Source: Centroberyx gerrardi
Taxonomy: Eukaryota > Chordata > Actinopteri > Beryciformes > Berycidae
Direction of reading: 5' to 3'
DNA: 64,000 bases
Assembly (NCBI RefSeq): GCF_048128805.1
Contig: NC_136010.1
Span: 21,727,480-21,791,479, forward strand
In this document: piece by piece, positions 31,747 through 45,900 of the stretch
How positions within the stretch are numbered: the stretch's first letter is position 1
Layout of the letters: every line of letters begins with the position of its first letter
Program-made: the position numbers and the translations under genes
Notes under the pieces: model-generated
Database searches by the model: none
Told to the model about the DNA's origin: nothing
The model's input: the letters and a program-made list of their open reading frames with translations, nothing else

Positions 31747-33434
31747 AATGTTCTGGTCTAGACTGTAACAACTGAAAGAAATCTTCTTTCTTTCTCTTTC
31801 CCTACCTCTGTTCATTTTGTTCTGTCGGACTGCCAGTCTGTCACATGAGTATTCATTAATTCTGGGAATTCTGAATGTGTGGGAAGATTTTAAGTGTTGT
31901 CAAAACCAAACATTCAGCAAATAGAAAGTGATATCCACAACTGCACAATAATATGAGCAAATATCTTATAGATATTTGCAAAATAAATCAAAATTCTTCT
32001 TCAAATGTCTTCAGTTTTGTACCTTCAAGCTAATGTTACTACGGAATTTCACAGTTCCCACACAGGCTGCACCTGCAAATCTGTCACTCCTCAGGATCTG
32101 CAGATGTGTGAGACCTTTCGGAATGGGACGCGGCCCACTCTAGCTTTAGGTTTAGCCAATCAGAGAAGACGTCAAGAGGAAGGCGAAAGATAAACAGCTC
32201 GTTTGAACCACCTTGCTCGTTAGAGACGAATTTGAACTCGGGCAGAAATCTAATAACCTCATGTACTAAGTAAATAAAACGTCATGCTGGACAACTTTAT
32301 CTTTGGGATTAAAACAACACAACCAACTGCGTTTTTATAACAGTACATACAGGGGGGGATGGTCACCAAAAGCGCTTGAGTAAGCATCAAAAAGATGGTC
32401 GACCGACAGAGAATAGACATGAGTTTGGATTTGAAGATTTCCAGAGTTAACTTCCCTAATCGCAAGAGGAGGTGGATTCCAAACACGAGGAGCTCGAGAT
32501 ATTCTTATTCTTATTTAAACTGGCGGAACACAAGCTGGAGCTCGGTAGGAAAACGCTCTGCTGCCTGCCGATTCCTTCTTGATTAGGACATTAAGGTAAC
32601 CAGCGTAAAAAATATAGGCTAAATATGACGGAGCCCATGTTTTAATGACTTAAAGACCGTAGCAGAAGCGCTTTGAAGTCAACACAGTCTCGCGGGATTT
32701 TGTCTTGAGTCAAAGTACCTGTTGTCTCTTACACATGCCAACATATTTAAGACATACATGCAAATACATGTTTTCCAATGATGTAGTTGGGCAGTCTGCA
32801 CTTCAACAGTTAATTGACGTTACCTGGGATCTGTTTCTGATGATGACAAAAATGTAGCTACGCCAACAAAAACTATATTGAAGACAGCCTGAAATATTTT
32901 GATAAATAGCTTGAGAGTCCTCCTGTGTGAAGCTGCTACGAGCTGCTAGCGTTGTGTTTGTCTTCCGCCTTCCTCTTCACGTCTTCTCTGATTGGCTATA
33001 AACCTCATGCTAAACTGGGCCGCGTCCCATTCCGAAAAGGCTCACACATTTGCTAATCCTGACGCCCCAGAAGAGTGACAGATTTGCAGGTGTCGCTACT
33101 TCTTGTGGCAACTGTTACTGAGAGCTTGAAGGTACAAAACTGAAGACATTTGTATACAAAGTTGGATTTACTTTTACAAACGTCTTTCAGTTATTTGCAC
33201 ATGTTATTGTGCAGTTGTGAATATCAGTATTTCTATTTGCTGAATGTTTGGTTTTGACACTTCACACTTCAAATCTTCCCACGCATTCGCAAATGTTGAA
33301 TCACCATTCCAAATAATGGAATGAATGAATACTCATGTGACAGACTGGCAGTCCGACAGAACACGATAAACAGAGGTAGGGAAAGAGAAAGAAAGGAGAT
33401 TTCTTTCAATTGTTACAGCCTAGACCAGAACATT
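31747..33434. mobile_element. Long-inverted-repeat (foldback-type) DNA element
   Basis: Two arms of about 460-480 bp face each other: left about 31747-32205, right about 32952-33434. Shared landmarks in opposite orientation are TGTTCTGGTCTAG, TCTGTCGGACTGCCAGTCTG, AAAACCAAACATTCAGC, CAGTTTTGTACCTTCAAGC, CACCTGCAAATCTGTCAC, GAATGGGACGCGGCC and AGCCAATCAGAGAAGACGT. Between them is a unique loop of about 750 bp. The loop has a 63-codon frame at 32395-32586 that I do not recognise, and no transposase. A further short piece of arm sequence lies just outside the left end at about 31702-31747. It could be a non-autonomous transposon of a long-TIR class or an inverted duplication. Family unknown. Confidence 0.75.
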
Positions 33435-33439
33435 CCTCA

Positions 33440-34740
33440 TATTTAAAATACTGTAAATATGATATACCTGTAGTGGGCTACAACCACAGGGTGGTGCTAA
33501 CTGACAGAGACATCAGATGATGCTCCAATGGTAAAGAAACATCAGGCCAGGGTCAACATTGAATAACTCTAATCTTTAACTTGAAGGTTTTCAGGGCTAA
33601 AAAACATTCCAATTAACCATAACAATGGTGGATTTTCGACCAGAGGCATGAAGGGACTCCCATGAACCTTTTGTAATTTCACTGGAACACTGTGAGAGGT
33701 TCAAAATATCTCAAAGATCTCCACAAATGCATGTTCATATGACTCCAACAGATCTGAAGGAGCTACTGCAGCTGTCTTCTATCAGCCGCCCGCAGATCTA
33801 GGGAGGGAAGTGGAAGCAGAAGAGATGACTGACCACTCACAAGGTCACAATGCTGATAGTGTCAGTTTCAGCAGAGGTAACTGTTGGTTAAAACATTAAT
33901 CTGAGCCCAACATGTGAGTAACTGAGACAAAGCACATTAAGAGGCATAACATGCAGACACAGGTCTGATCATTAGTTTGTGTAGCCCCTCCACCTGCCAC
34001 CTGAACTGTCATATAGCCAACTAAAACAGCTATGGTTACTCATCCTTCTGATTAAAAAAAGAGTATAATAACACTAGCCTATTATACTTGTCTCCTACCC
34101 TCATGGAAAGAAAACAAAATACTGGTCTATTGTATTCCCCTATGCGGAAGAGGATTAGTGGCACGTGAAACATTTCTGTTCTGGGTTCTGAGAACAAAGT
34201 CAGAAATCTCAGAATTCTCACTTTAATCTCAGAATTCTGATTTTACTTTAATCTCAGAATTCTGACTTTGTTCCCAGAATCTCAGAATTCTCACTTTAAT
34301 CTCAGAATTATGACTCAAACATTTTTCATATGTGGGCCTAATCCAGGCTTCATGGTATTTGTTTTGTCATGGCATTTTTTCCCCCTCATTTCTCTCCTAT
34401 GGTACCAATATAATACAGTGATTTATAGATAATAGTTGGCTATCCTTCATAAATTGATTGCTGGATAGCTATGGCTCTTTTTCGTAAGGGTAATGTAATG
34501 CAGTGATACTGAGCATAGCTCCTGTGTTTAATTTTGCTTTGTTTCGTAACAAGGCTTGACATAATGTAATTAGCTCCATGGTAAACCTCTCAACACATGG
34601 GTAGAAAGCCGCTGCCATACACGGCCGTTAATCCGTACTGTAGTACCTACTGGTGTTAATGCTTGTACATTTTCGAATATATCTGACAGTGGACTCAGTT
34701 GGTTTAAAGGCAAGTCGGCAGTTAGTGCTGTGGGGTGGTA
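33440..34740. other. Spacer upstream of ADA
   Basis: No coding exon recognised. It contains the MITE copy at 34143-34344 and otherwise AT-rich sequence. Confidence 0.45.
34143..34344. mobile_element. MITE with internal GAATTC-type repeats, copy 5
   Basis: The left end TGCGGAAGAGGATTAG and following GGCACGTG match the terminal repeat of the copies in the P2Y array. The interior is made of AATCTCAGAATTCTGA and ACTTT units. The right end is cut short after GGGCCTAATCC. This is an independent insertion outside the P2Y block, and proves that the element is mobile and not merely part of the duplicated unit. Confidence 0.75.
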
Positions 34741-34763
34741 AAAGGCGTGTCCCTGAAGCATGC

Positions 34764-34770
34764 ATATAAT
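34764..34770 (+). promoter_or_regulatory. TATA-like element of ADA
   Basis: ATATAAT about 92-98 bases before the ADA start codon. The spacing allows a start site near 34795 and a 5' UTR of about 65 bases. Weak evidence, as short AT motifs are common. Confidence 0.3.
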
Positions 34771-34861
34771 AGTCAGGCGTGCTGCGATAGGCTTTGGGTT
34801 GCCAGTCCTCAGCTCTTTCTGTACTATCAGCAGATTCACCGGCGGTCGCAGCCTTTCCACA

Positions 34862-35767
34862 ATGGCCGAACAAGTGGTATTCAACAAGCCAAAGGTACGT
34901 TATCAATCAGCAGGCTGTAGTACGATCATTAGTCATTCAAATGGAAAGTCAGTGGATTATTGATGAGTCTATGGAGGCGTATTCACTGTTAGAATAATCT
35001 ACTTTTTAATGTCGGGTATGAAAAAAAATCAGTATTTACTTTTATTAAAAGGCTTGCCGCTGCATGTCTTTGTTTGATTTGTAAAAAACAAAGAAGCACG
35101 TGGATCATTGCTTGCGATTTAACGTGTGGCTGTCCGGAAAAAATGAAATTGAATTACTGCTCTAACTACTACTGTGGGTTATGAATGAAACGAGACGAGA
35201 CATGTTACTGTACAAGCCCAGGTATCCTTGCTTTATCCTTGTAGTCATGACATCTAATGAAGCAGAGTGGCTTCTAACCCTGGATCCTGCTTTTTAACAG
35301 GTTGTTCTCCCTCAATACCATGCAGTCACTGTACAGTCATTCTACACTATGATGTGGGATGTAGCAGGGATTCACTTGAAATAGTTATGAAGGTTACAAT
35401 TCATGTGATTGAGGCTCTACTGCTTCAGGCACCGCAAAAGTCAAATTGGAAATACATCCAGAATTAACTTAAAATTTTGCATCCAGATGCTTTGTCCTCC
35501 TTCTGGGTCATTTTGGACAGGTAGGAACTGACAAGGCACTTAGAGAAATGAGCCTTTTAAATGTCAGGTAGTTTGGCATACATGTCAGGCACTTTAAGAG
35601 ATGTACTGTATATTCACCAGTGCCCTTTGGAGTCTTGATGCTGACTGAGCATGCAACCCAGTACGGCCATGGGCTGACAGCTGATAAGGAAAGAGGAAAT
35701 GATTCGCTCCCTAAGCTGACAGAGAAAGATAGAGACAGAAACAGAGAAAGATAGAGACATACATAGA

Positions 35768-35815
<48 letters not shown>

Positions 35816-35821
35816 CTGTGT

Positions 35822-35880
<59 letters not shown>

Positions 35881-37015
35881 GGGGGGGGGTATCGGTGACA
35901 AACGCTCATGAATTGGGAAAGGAGATATGGCGAAGCCTAGGGAGTGGCGGATGCTTTGGGAGATATTCTCATTAAATATTAATTAGTGATTGTAGAATTG
36001 ATACCACCTATTGGGTCATCCTCTGTGCCAACATGCAGCCTGACATCCACACTGCAGAGCCACACACTCTGTCATGTTATGTTATGGGTTACACTACAGT
36101 ATAGGCTTATTACAGTATGTTACTCATGTGCTGAGCAGACTGCTTTCAGTAAATGTCTTTTCTGGTTCAGGTTTACATTGCGGTACAGTTATAACAGATA
36201 AATGACTCAATACTTGCTTGGAAGTGATAAATATGCACATAAATAAAGATGATCCTGCGCTAATAGAAGGTTGAATGTGGCATTTATTGTTAGTCACAGC
36301 TGGAGTGCAATGCAGTGCTTGCCGACCAATAGATGATACAAACATCCAGAATGTTTTGGCTTCACAAATCAGAGTAGACTATAATTCCCAGTGGGTTGAT
36401 CCCAATCACCCACTTATAATTGATATCTGCTGATCAGTTGCAAAACAGTTAGAGGTTGTAATAGGCATTACCATGGTGGATGTCGTCAGGCTGTTGAATC
36501 CCTAGCGTACTCCTCCGGAACAGCTTGAGCAGTGAAAACACACTGCTGTATTGTTTAGATGTAGACTCTTGGGGTTTCAAAACTACTAGTGTTAGCCATA
36601 CGGACTTATATAACTTGCTAAGATGCTTGATGGAAAGTAAATAGCGGGAGAATTTCCAGAGGATGTCCTGAACTCGCAGATGTGTTAACCAGCTGCCTCT
36701 GAGTAGCGATACAAAGATCTGATGCTCTGATATCATTGGCGTAATATCAACCCAGTTTAAGACAGGCTAGTCTTCCAGGCTTTTAGGGAAAGGACATAGA
36801 TGTAAACAAAAGAGACACTCTGTACACTAATGGCATCAACAATACACATTACTTACTGATGTAAACATTTGGGTGAAGACATCTGCTTTCTCTGCCTCAT
36901 CTTTAGGTCTTTCTCTGTGTCTGCATCACCCTGTATTTTTTTCTCTCTCTTGTCACACACCAGCCAGTGTACTCAGATGGACACACCTGTACAACATGTA
37001 CATGTATGCATTCGT

Positions 37016-37048
<33 letters not shown>

Positions 37049-40000
37049 TCAACAGACGCTGACATGCTTACACTTGCAAGCATGTGTTGGGTATTAATTG
37101 ATCATGTGCCACCATGAATATTTGGCTTAAGAAAATGCAAACTACTTGCTGACTAAGCAACTTGTAACAACCAAGATCTACATTTTTAAACACTCAATTC
37201 TATATTGAAGGTTTTATTGCAAGTCAGTTTAATACTTTAAGTTTCACATCCCAAAAACTCAAAAGTTACATTGTGAGCGGAATTTCTGTCATGATTATGT
37301 AAAATCTAAGAAGGGAATAGAAATCAGAAAGATACTGTGTATTTGCAATGAAGATAAGGCACACTTCCTCTTTTTTATGGTATAACTACTCCTGCTCTTT
37401 CATGTCCAGCAAGTTGGAGAGGAATTACAAAGGATGCTACTGCTTCACTCTGATTTCCTCTAGAAAACCCATCAGCTGTTTTTCTTTCGCTCCCATTTCC
37501 TGCTGTGTCGTTGTAAGAGCCTGCGGTTGTTTATCACCTTAATTGCAGAGTGCTGTATTCCTCCCGCGTGCATCTTGATTTATTAATACTAAATTGTCTT
37601 CTTTGGCTGCCTAGATGGTCACAGAAAATGACGATCAGGGGGGAAGCAATTTCCCTGAAAGTAATATTTCACACTTCACATGAAACATTTTCATATATCA
37701 TCACACTCACCTCATCTCCACGATCAGCCAATGACAAAGAGCTTGAAAAAATATCATCTTGGTCATTCCTTAGCTCAAATAAGTATTAAAAGAGAAGTGT
37801 GAGTGACCAGAGCAGTAAATATCATTGTCCAACTATTCATAAACCACATAGGAATATATGTGTGTACGACAAATATTATATATAAAGCGATTGCAGTAAA
37901 TACAATAAAGAGGAAGCAACTGTGTTTGTACAGCACTTTGTGAGAAACATTGTTTACATAGCACTTTGCATTCATAAATAAAAACCAAAGCAAAATAAGC
38001 CTTAAAGAAGGTCATTATTTATTGAAGGGCAGGCTGCTCTGACCATGAACTGCACCATATTTCCCCTTTTCATTCTTTAACAAATCGGCTGCATACTTTG
38101 CTTGTTGATACATCAAAGGTTTGAGTCTGGCATCTGGCTTTGGGAGAGTGTTATTCACATTCTCAAATATTCTCAAATAGTGATTGCTTTGATCGCTCCT
38201 CTTTAATATGAGATAAGCTAGGATTTTTCTTTTTCTTGGAGTAACTCGACACAGTGGAACTTGCTGGAACAGCTGGGTCGAGCTCAGCAGTAGAGCTGTG
38301 CAGCCTAATATGGTGAAGTACCAGTAATGTGGGGAAAGCCTTACTTGCTGTCATACATTTCTTACATCTAACAGAATTTTATGAGATTTTAACGGGTGAA
38401 GGGCTTGTTTCATTGTGATCTTACCTTCAGTAGAGCAAAGCTTAACAGATCTGTTTAAGGTACCAGTACAAGGCACAGGCAACCGTAGAATATAAATTAG
38501 ATCAAATGAAAAATGGGAAAAGAAATTGACATGGAAAATCAAGGACAGTTCCCTCAGCTGCTCCTTTTGGTCCACATTGTCTTGGTTTAGGCCTAATTGC
38601 CATGCTCTTGCTCGTTTCTTTCTTTCTGTTTCATTATTATTCACAACCAGAGAAGTAAGAACTAAATGTGAATCTCACCCTTAACCCGCCGGTCATGGCT
38701 GCTGGCCATTGTTCAGGCCTCAGCTGTTGTAGGAGGGAAGATTTGGCGGTTTCATCTGTCAGGATAAATCATGGCTCTGGGTGATGGAAGAAGGGCCGGG
38801 ACACTTTCTCCTCTCGGAACCTTCCTGGCATCCCTGGCCTTTTCACCACTCGCTGCCCAGTCATGCGTACTGCATTCAAGATGTGGTCCAACCAAAACAC
38901 TGAACTGCACCACCGCCACACACCTCTTGCTGCTCTCTTTTTGATCTAACAGTATACTGGGTATCTAGCATTTTTTCTGTTCTTCTCTTTCAATTTATAG
39001 TCTTCAGTGGGAAGGTGAGTCCATTCAGACTGTCTGGCCTTTGATTCACACTGCAGGTCATCTTCGTTGGGACTGAGGTGGCTCCGTCCATCTGTATAAA
39101 AATTATGCAATGAGTTATTCTTAATTATCATGCATCTTTCTCATCCACAGGTTGAGCTGCATGTGCACCTGGATGGAGCCATCAGGGTGCAGACTATTCT
39201 TGACGTTGCCGAGTAAGCCCATTTTTTAATTCTTACAATTAGTTTATATTGAGATTCAATTATTATTAGTTATGTTGGGGTAAGGTAATGAAACTAACCC
39301 CATAATTCATTTTTTCTTTGTTTGGCAGTATTTAAAACGCCACCTTACCAGTTTTACTGATTATCTGTACTTGTCTATATGGAATCTATGTTCAGAACAA
39401 ATGACAAGTATTGGCTAAATGAATGGCTGCATAATTAAAAGGCCATCACTGTGACAGAATGTAGCACAGCCCATGCTATTTTATTTATTTATTTTATTAA
39501 TAGTGCATCAGTCAAGTAGGTCGGCTCAGGCTTCAACACATCACACAAACAGCAGCCCTCTGTTCCACTTTGCTTTGTGAGAGTGCAGATCCCACTGGAG
39601 GCAAAATAAACCCCTTGTCATTTCAAACCTGCTAAGTTTATTCACCCCAGGTTGAAACGCACCGCAGTACCTCTTTAAAGTCTACTACTCTCGCTGAACT
39701 GTTTGCTTTCCGCTTCGCCCTCCAGGAGACGCGGCATCCCCCTGCCAGCAAATACCGTCGAGGAGATGACACAGATCATTATCGTCCAGAAGCCTGCCAC
39801 CCTCACCGAGTTCCTTGGAAAGTTTGCCGAGTACATGCACGTCGTTGCGTAAGTTTAAACACGTGCTGACGTCTCACCTGTATTGATTCGGTTTCATAAT
39901 GAGCGGGGGGTTTCCTTGCCGAGCAGGAGTGTGCAAAGAGAGTGGGAGTCGAGTGACTAAGGGTCAGGGTTCACCTCATTAGCGTTGCAGGAATGTAACT

Positions 40001-40576
40001 CCACCGAGGTGTAAGGTGAGGATGAAAGTTCAGTCACACAATTTATCATCATAAGCGTTCACTTAGATAGCGCAATCGAGGTCTATTTAAGTTCTTTTAA
40101 CACCAGAGTGTGTAGACCCACCCTGTTTGTGATTGGTGGGACTGTGATGTAAGACACAGTGGGATTATGCAATGTTTTCTGTAGCAGGATGAGGGACGAT
40201 TTTAAATGCCACACATGCAGAACGGGAACTCGTCACCATCGAGATCAAGTGTCACCTTGGGCAACCGTGCCACAGGGAGAGTTAAAGTTGGTCGGAAACC
40301 CCTTCCTGTGTGTTTTATATTTAAACCTGCCAAATACTCCTCCAGCGACAAGGCTGAACTGTATCGAAAGGACTAAACAGTCTTTCAGATACTCAGCGGC
40401 CGTGAAAGTGTGTAACAATGACGGTCTGTAGTGGCAGGACAGCAGCTCGCTGTTGTGCTGAATGGACCGTTCTGTATCAAGGCTCTTGAAAGCCTTGTGG
40501 GCAATATTGCTTCAACAACATAGGGAACTTGCTAGCTGGGTTTGGTGCATGCAGGGTTGTTGTACGAGTTTGGTGG

Positions 40577-40608
<32 letters not shown>

Positions 40609-42901
40609 AATGAGTGGGAGGCGGAGAACAACAGGCATTCAGGCCCGTGCAGTGACCTGAATGCCTGTATCACTTCCAGTGTAAATGCTGGAAGCGGTGT
40701 TATTCTCTGGGATAGGAACTGTGCTGCCAAATCTGAAAGAAGCGGGGACATGGAGCTGCGGTTCTCATGAGATTACAGTTGCAGAACATTACTCAGTGGT
40801 GTTATGCAAGGCGGTCGTACAGTCAAGAGGGACAGATGTTGTAAGTGTATCATTTGCAATAATCTTATAAGATTGCAGATCTGGTTTCTCTCTTCCGCTC
40901 TCGTGCACCAAGTTCCTATCTGAAAGAAACATATATGAAATATAGCCCCAGTTATATGAAATAAATGACACTGAAATAATTGGCATTGGTGAAAAGAATA
41001 CATACAGTGTAGATTATAAGCAACTCTCTACCATCTTGACATGCTGTTTTATGTATATGGTGAGGGGTGTTTATATGAAAATAATAAAGTAATATCAGTG
41101 CATCAGTGTAAATGTTATATTGCTTATATTGCTTATTTTGAAAGCCATCCTAATGCATCGTGCTTCAGATGATGGATTAGGATTGGAACAAACTGTATTG
41201 ATTAGCTGTGGCTAATGGTTTTATTTGTACTATTAAGATAAGTTTATCAGTGCCAAAGGGCGATGCCACTTATTCTGTGTTTTGCTTGCGGTTCTTTGTC
41301 AGCGGAGACAGAGAGGCCATCAAGAGGATCGCCTATGAGTTTGTGGAGGACAAAGCCAAGGAGGGAGTGATCTATGTGGAGGTCAGATACAGCCCGCACT
41401 TCCTGGCTAACACTCAGGTGGAACCCATCCCATGGAACCAGAAAGAGTAAGTCTTCACCCAGTAGGTGCAGCCCTGGTCCAAACCTGTGTGTAAAGTTTA
41501 GCGTTTATCGACTTTCAGTGGAATAATATAATGATGATATGGTGATTTTTGGGATATTGTGACACACAATTCAGTCTAAATTGATGATGACAAGCTAATT
41601 TTATTTAAAAACACTGACAAAATGAGGTATGGTAGGAATATTATTTGAAAATTTCAGTTTTGTTTGACATCACACCTAACCCGGTTCAATGGGATGTACA
41701 GTATATATATTGATATCAAATAAAATCCTTATGATTATTGTAATACTGATTTCAACCATCCCAGCCCGATTGCATTATATATTAGTGTATCATTACTGGC
41801 TACATTTAACATTACATGTATAGAGGCTAACCCTAACCCTAACCCTGTATATCCTTGCCTCTGTATATCCCTGAACCATATCTCTCTGTGTATCTCTTGC
41901 CACTGTGTCCCCCCCCCGTCCCCAGAGGAGACCTGAGCCCAGATGAGGTGGTGCACCTGGTGAACGAGGGCCTGAGCGAGGGGGAGAGGGCCTTCAATAT
42001 CAAAGCCAGGTCCATTCTATGCTGCATGCGCCACATGCCAAGTAATGAACTGTTCATGCTCCTGTCTGGCACTAGTAGCAGTAGTAATAGTAGTAGTAGC
42101 TCTGTTTCTTTCACACAACCATTTCCTTGAGGAATTGACATAACGCATTACCATGCAGACAGTAAGGAGAGACTCTTAGATATATACAGTATGTGTTGTA
42201 CAGCTGAATGACCTGCTGCAGTCCTTATCTACCACACTATACTCTATATTCTGTGCAATATCTCTTGTAAAGCATAATATCCCTGGGGAATTACAGATGT
42301 CGTTTTCATGTAAGAGACTTCCTGACTTTCTAGAGGACATCTGATTTTGTCATTATATATCGAAATATCAAGGGCTATTTTAGGAATACATTCCACTGCA
42401 CAAAATTATCTGTATGCAGTTTGATTCTGCTTTACAATGAGTGTGCACAGTAATATGTCAGTATTATATATCTGATATATAATATTGTTTTTGAGTATGT
42501 AAACACTATGTTCCACCTACAATAACCCAGATAAAATCATATTCTGATTGTGAGATCTAAATGTGATATTATCTGGGCTGATGTATTATGTATACACCTT
42601 GTCCTGTTTATTTTGGGTTTTGTGGTAGGTGTATGTTTTGTTTTCATACAGTGATATTTGTATTATTCAGTCAATTTGTGTATGTAAGGACAAGATATGA
42701 AGATGCATATAAAGAGATAATCCTGAATAAGACCATAACTGGGATACTCTGACTATATAAACACACTCACTGTAACATTTTGATTAATGTCAGTCCGTGC
42801 TTGTCACCACCACAGTGCAGATGCAGTGTAGCATGATGCTTAGACTGTATCGTGCCATTTCATTTATACATCATCAGCTCCAAGCTAGTGTTTGTATGTG
42901 T

Positions 42902-42940
<39 letters not shown>

Positions 42941-45900
42941 TAGGCGGCAGTGTGTGTTCGACTGTCTGCTCGCCGTCTTGTAATCCGTGTGTGTTTGACT
43001 CTACAGGCTGGTCCATGGATGTGGTGGAGCTGTGTAAGAAATATCGTCATGAGGGAGTGGTAGCCATCGACTTGGCGGGTGACGAGTCTCTGAACTGTGA
43101 AGCCTGTCCCGGGCACAGGAAGGCCTATGAGGTAATTAGGGCGACGCAGCTCAACGTAACACTGATACTTAACAGAAAGCCTCAGTTTAAGGCTGGCATG
43201 TGGGGGATTAAAAAAGGCGCGAGTCACTCTAATACTTCAATTTCTTTCTTTTGTGTATTCTTTAACCGGTCTCACGAAGGTGTTAATCAACTGGCTAATG
43301 TTGCTTGCTGCTGTGGGCCGGCACCCCACTAACACTGGTGTGCGTTTCAATCTACTTTCACATTGTACATGTAGTTTTCACAATATAGTATTCTGTTGTT
43401 ACATCCCTGATACCTTCACCAACAAAGCTGGAGGAGGTTATCTTGTCACCCCGTCTGTTTGTCTATTTGTCGGTCTGTTAGAAAGACATCTCAAAAAATA
43501 ATTAATGGATTTGGATGAAATTTAATGGACAGATGACCCGTGGCCCAAGGCTCAGTTGATTAGATTTTGGTGGTAATCTGAATCTGGCATTCCCCTACAT
43601 TAGACGATTATAATTTTTTAGCCTAACTATTATGCTGCGTTCACACACTGATGGGAAGCTCCGACGTTCAGGATTTCCAAGTTGGCTGCTAAACAGCGTT
43701 TCACATGCTGCTTTTAAGCCGGAGGCTGCATCTTTGCAAGTTGAAGAACTGTTTAGTGTTTGCAGAGGTTTGCGCTCTGCTGAGTGCCTTCTAATACATT
43801 ATGTATTAGGGAGACTTCCATTAAGTACTTAAACAGTGTCATTGTGAACTTACAATACTTCTGATAAGTGTTACCATTTGGCTCTTTTGCACCTAGTCAA
43901 TATTTTTTGCACTTTCCAATTAGACTACTTAGGTGTGCACATTGTAGTTTTGTGTGTGGGAGAGCCCAGTCTCAAATTGATGAGGACTTAATCTGTAGCC
44001 AGCAGGGGAAGACGCTGGCTCCCCACCAATTTACATTGGAGCTTTTCAAAAGAATCCAAAAGTATAAGCTTTTGGCTTTGAGCTAGCATTCATTGATTAT
44101 TAGAGAAGAATGCTTATCTAATCAATTTTGCCTGTCAGATCATAATGAATGTGACGCATTAATCGGTTAATACAGTTCAGCACCGTGCGTCGGTCAAATC
44201 GTTTCTGAAATGAATGGAGCACCAGATGGGTGGGGTTTGTCTGCATGAGGATAGTTCAGATAGTGTCAGGTAAGTTAATTACAAAAGTCAGTTTACAGAA
44301 ATGTATCGTGAATAGACTTTCAAACACTTTCCTTCGATTGTTAATACTTTCTGGTGCTTATTGTGCAGTCCTTGACCCACCTGACACCAAAGTAAGATGT
44401 AAAAACTACTTACAAGGACTATTTGACCTAGAATCAATCTGAGAAGCTCGAAGAATACAGACCCTGAGGCCTTCACCATGTCAGCCCATGTCAGGCCAGC
44501 AGAATATGCCTGTGCCCTCCAGAGATTATGTACTGTGGCTTTACAGTAGTGAGAGTGTACGGGTGCAAAGGTGAGCAGTAAACATAAAAATTCTTCACAT
44601 TTGAGTCTTGTTGCTCCTCTCTCTCTGATAACTGAGTTGGTAAGCATTCCAGAGATTACACATTGGTGGCTTTAAAATACTCAGTGTGTGGGTGTGAAGG
44701 TGTAAACACTATAAAAAATCTTTACATTTGAGTCTCACTGCTTCTAGTTCTCTGATAATGAAGTTAAAATACAACTAGTCCTGAGTCATTAGAGGCACAC
44801 GAGTCAATAATTTGTAACCTGGCCATAACTTCCAAGTATTGTCTAAGCTGTTCCCTGATTATGTGTAATTAAAGTATTTGTAGATCCCTCCCTACCCCTT
44901 TCAGGCAATAACATGGACAGTGCCGTAATACCACGCCACTTCAATGTTGGCAAAATGAATTTAAACATAATTTGTGCTTTGAATATTATTCAACTCTCCA
45001 GAAATGAATTTTATAGCTCATTCGTTGTTTCCCGTTTGGACAGGTTCTGAAATCCAGTCAGGGTTCAGAATCCTGTCAGAATCTGAAATGATGGAAGAAA
45101 TGAAAACACGTGCTTCAATTATTAACGGGGGAGCAAGACTCACAGAGCAGAGTCCACACTAATATCGAGGGTTATCTTCTTAACTACATAACCTCTAGAT
45201 TCATACTCCGAGATATGGGAAGCCACACTTAGTTTGCTAATGGTTGAGTGTGCTAAAAAGGAAACAAACGCTCTAATCATGAAGGATGTCTTGTCATTTC
45301 TCTTTTTAGTCTTGTGAACACGCAGTACAATAATGATCTGTCGTATTCATCACTGAACAGTATATATCCATCACAGAATGCTGCTTTGTTATTCACAGTA
45401 TTACTTATTGTGAAACAAACCTGTCTAAAAACTAAAAGCCACGTCAGCAGGGACCGCGGCATCAGTGATGTGAAAGCCAGATGTCTGGCCGGGCGTTGGG
45501 GTGTTAATGTGTTCCATGTCTGATGTTGTTGACAGGAAGCAGTGCGCTGTGGGGTCCACAGGACGGTTCACGCAGGAGAAGTGGGCCCAGCTTCCGTGGT
45601 GAAAGAGGTAAGCCGCCCCTCCAGACCCCCCCGGCAGCAAGGACCAGAGACATTTCTTATCGGGGTGTTAAGTCATCTAGGACCTTTATCCACCTCTACG
45701 ATCCTACACAAGTCTCTGGTACACCCACCCCACCCCTCCTGACCCCTTGAGCTATGCTGGCCTGTAAAACAAACAAAGTCACATTCTCACAATAGAGATG
45801 AGTAAACTAGCTAATTAGAGCAGAGATCCAACAGAAACAAGTAGTAAAGAGGTTCCAGGTTCCAAGATTTCTTGCAGTGCTGACTATTTGCTCGTAGCAC

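Noticed and set aside
35508-35909. Frames of His-Thr and Leu-Ser runs over CA/GA tracts (also at 19 kb, 27.7 kb and 62.7 kb)
   Set aside because: They are translations of microsatellites with no other coding support.
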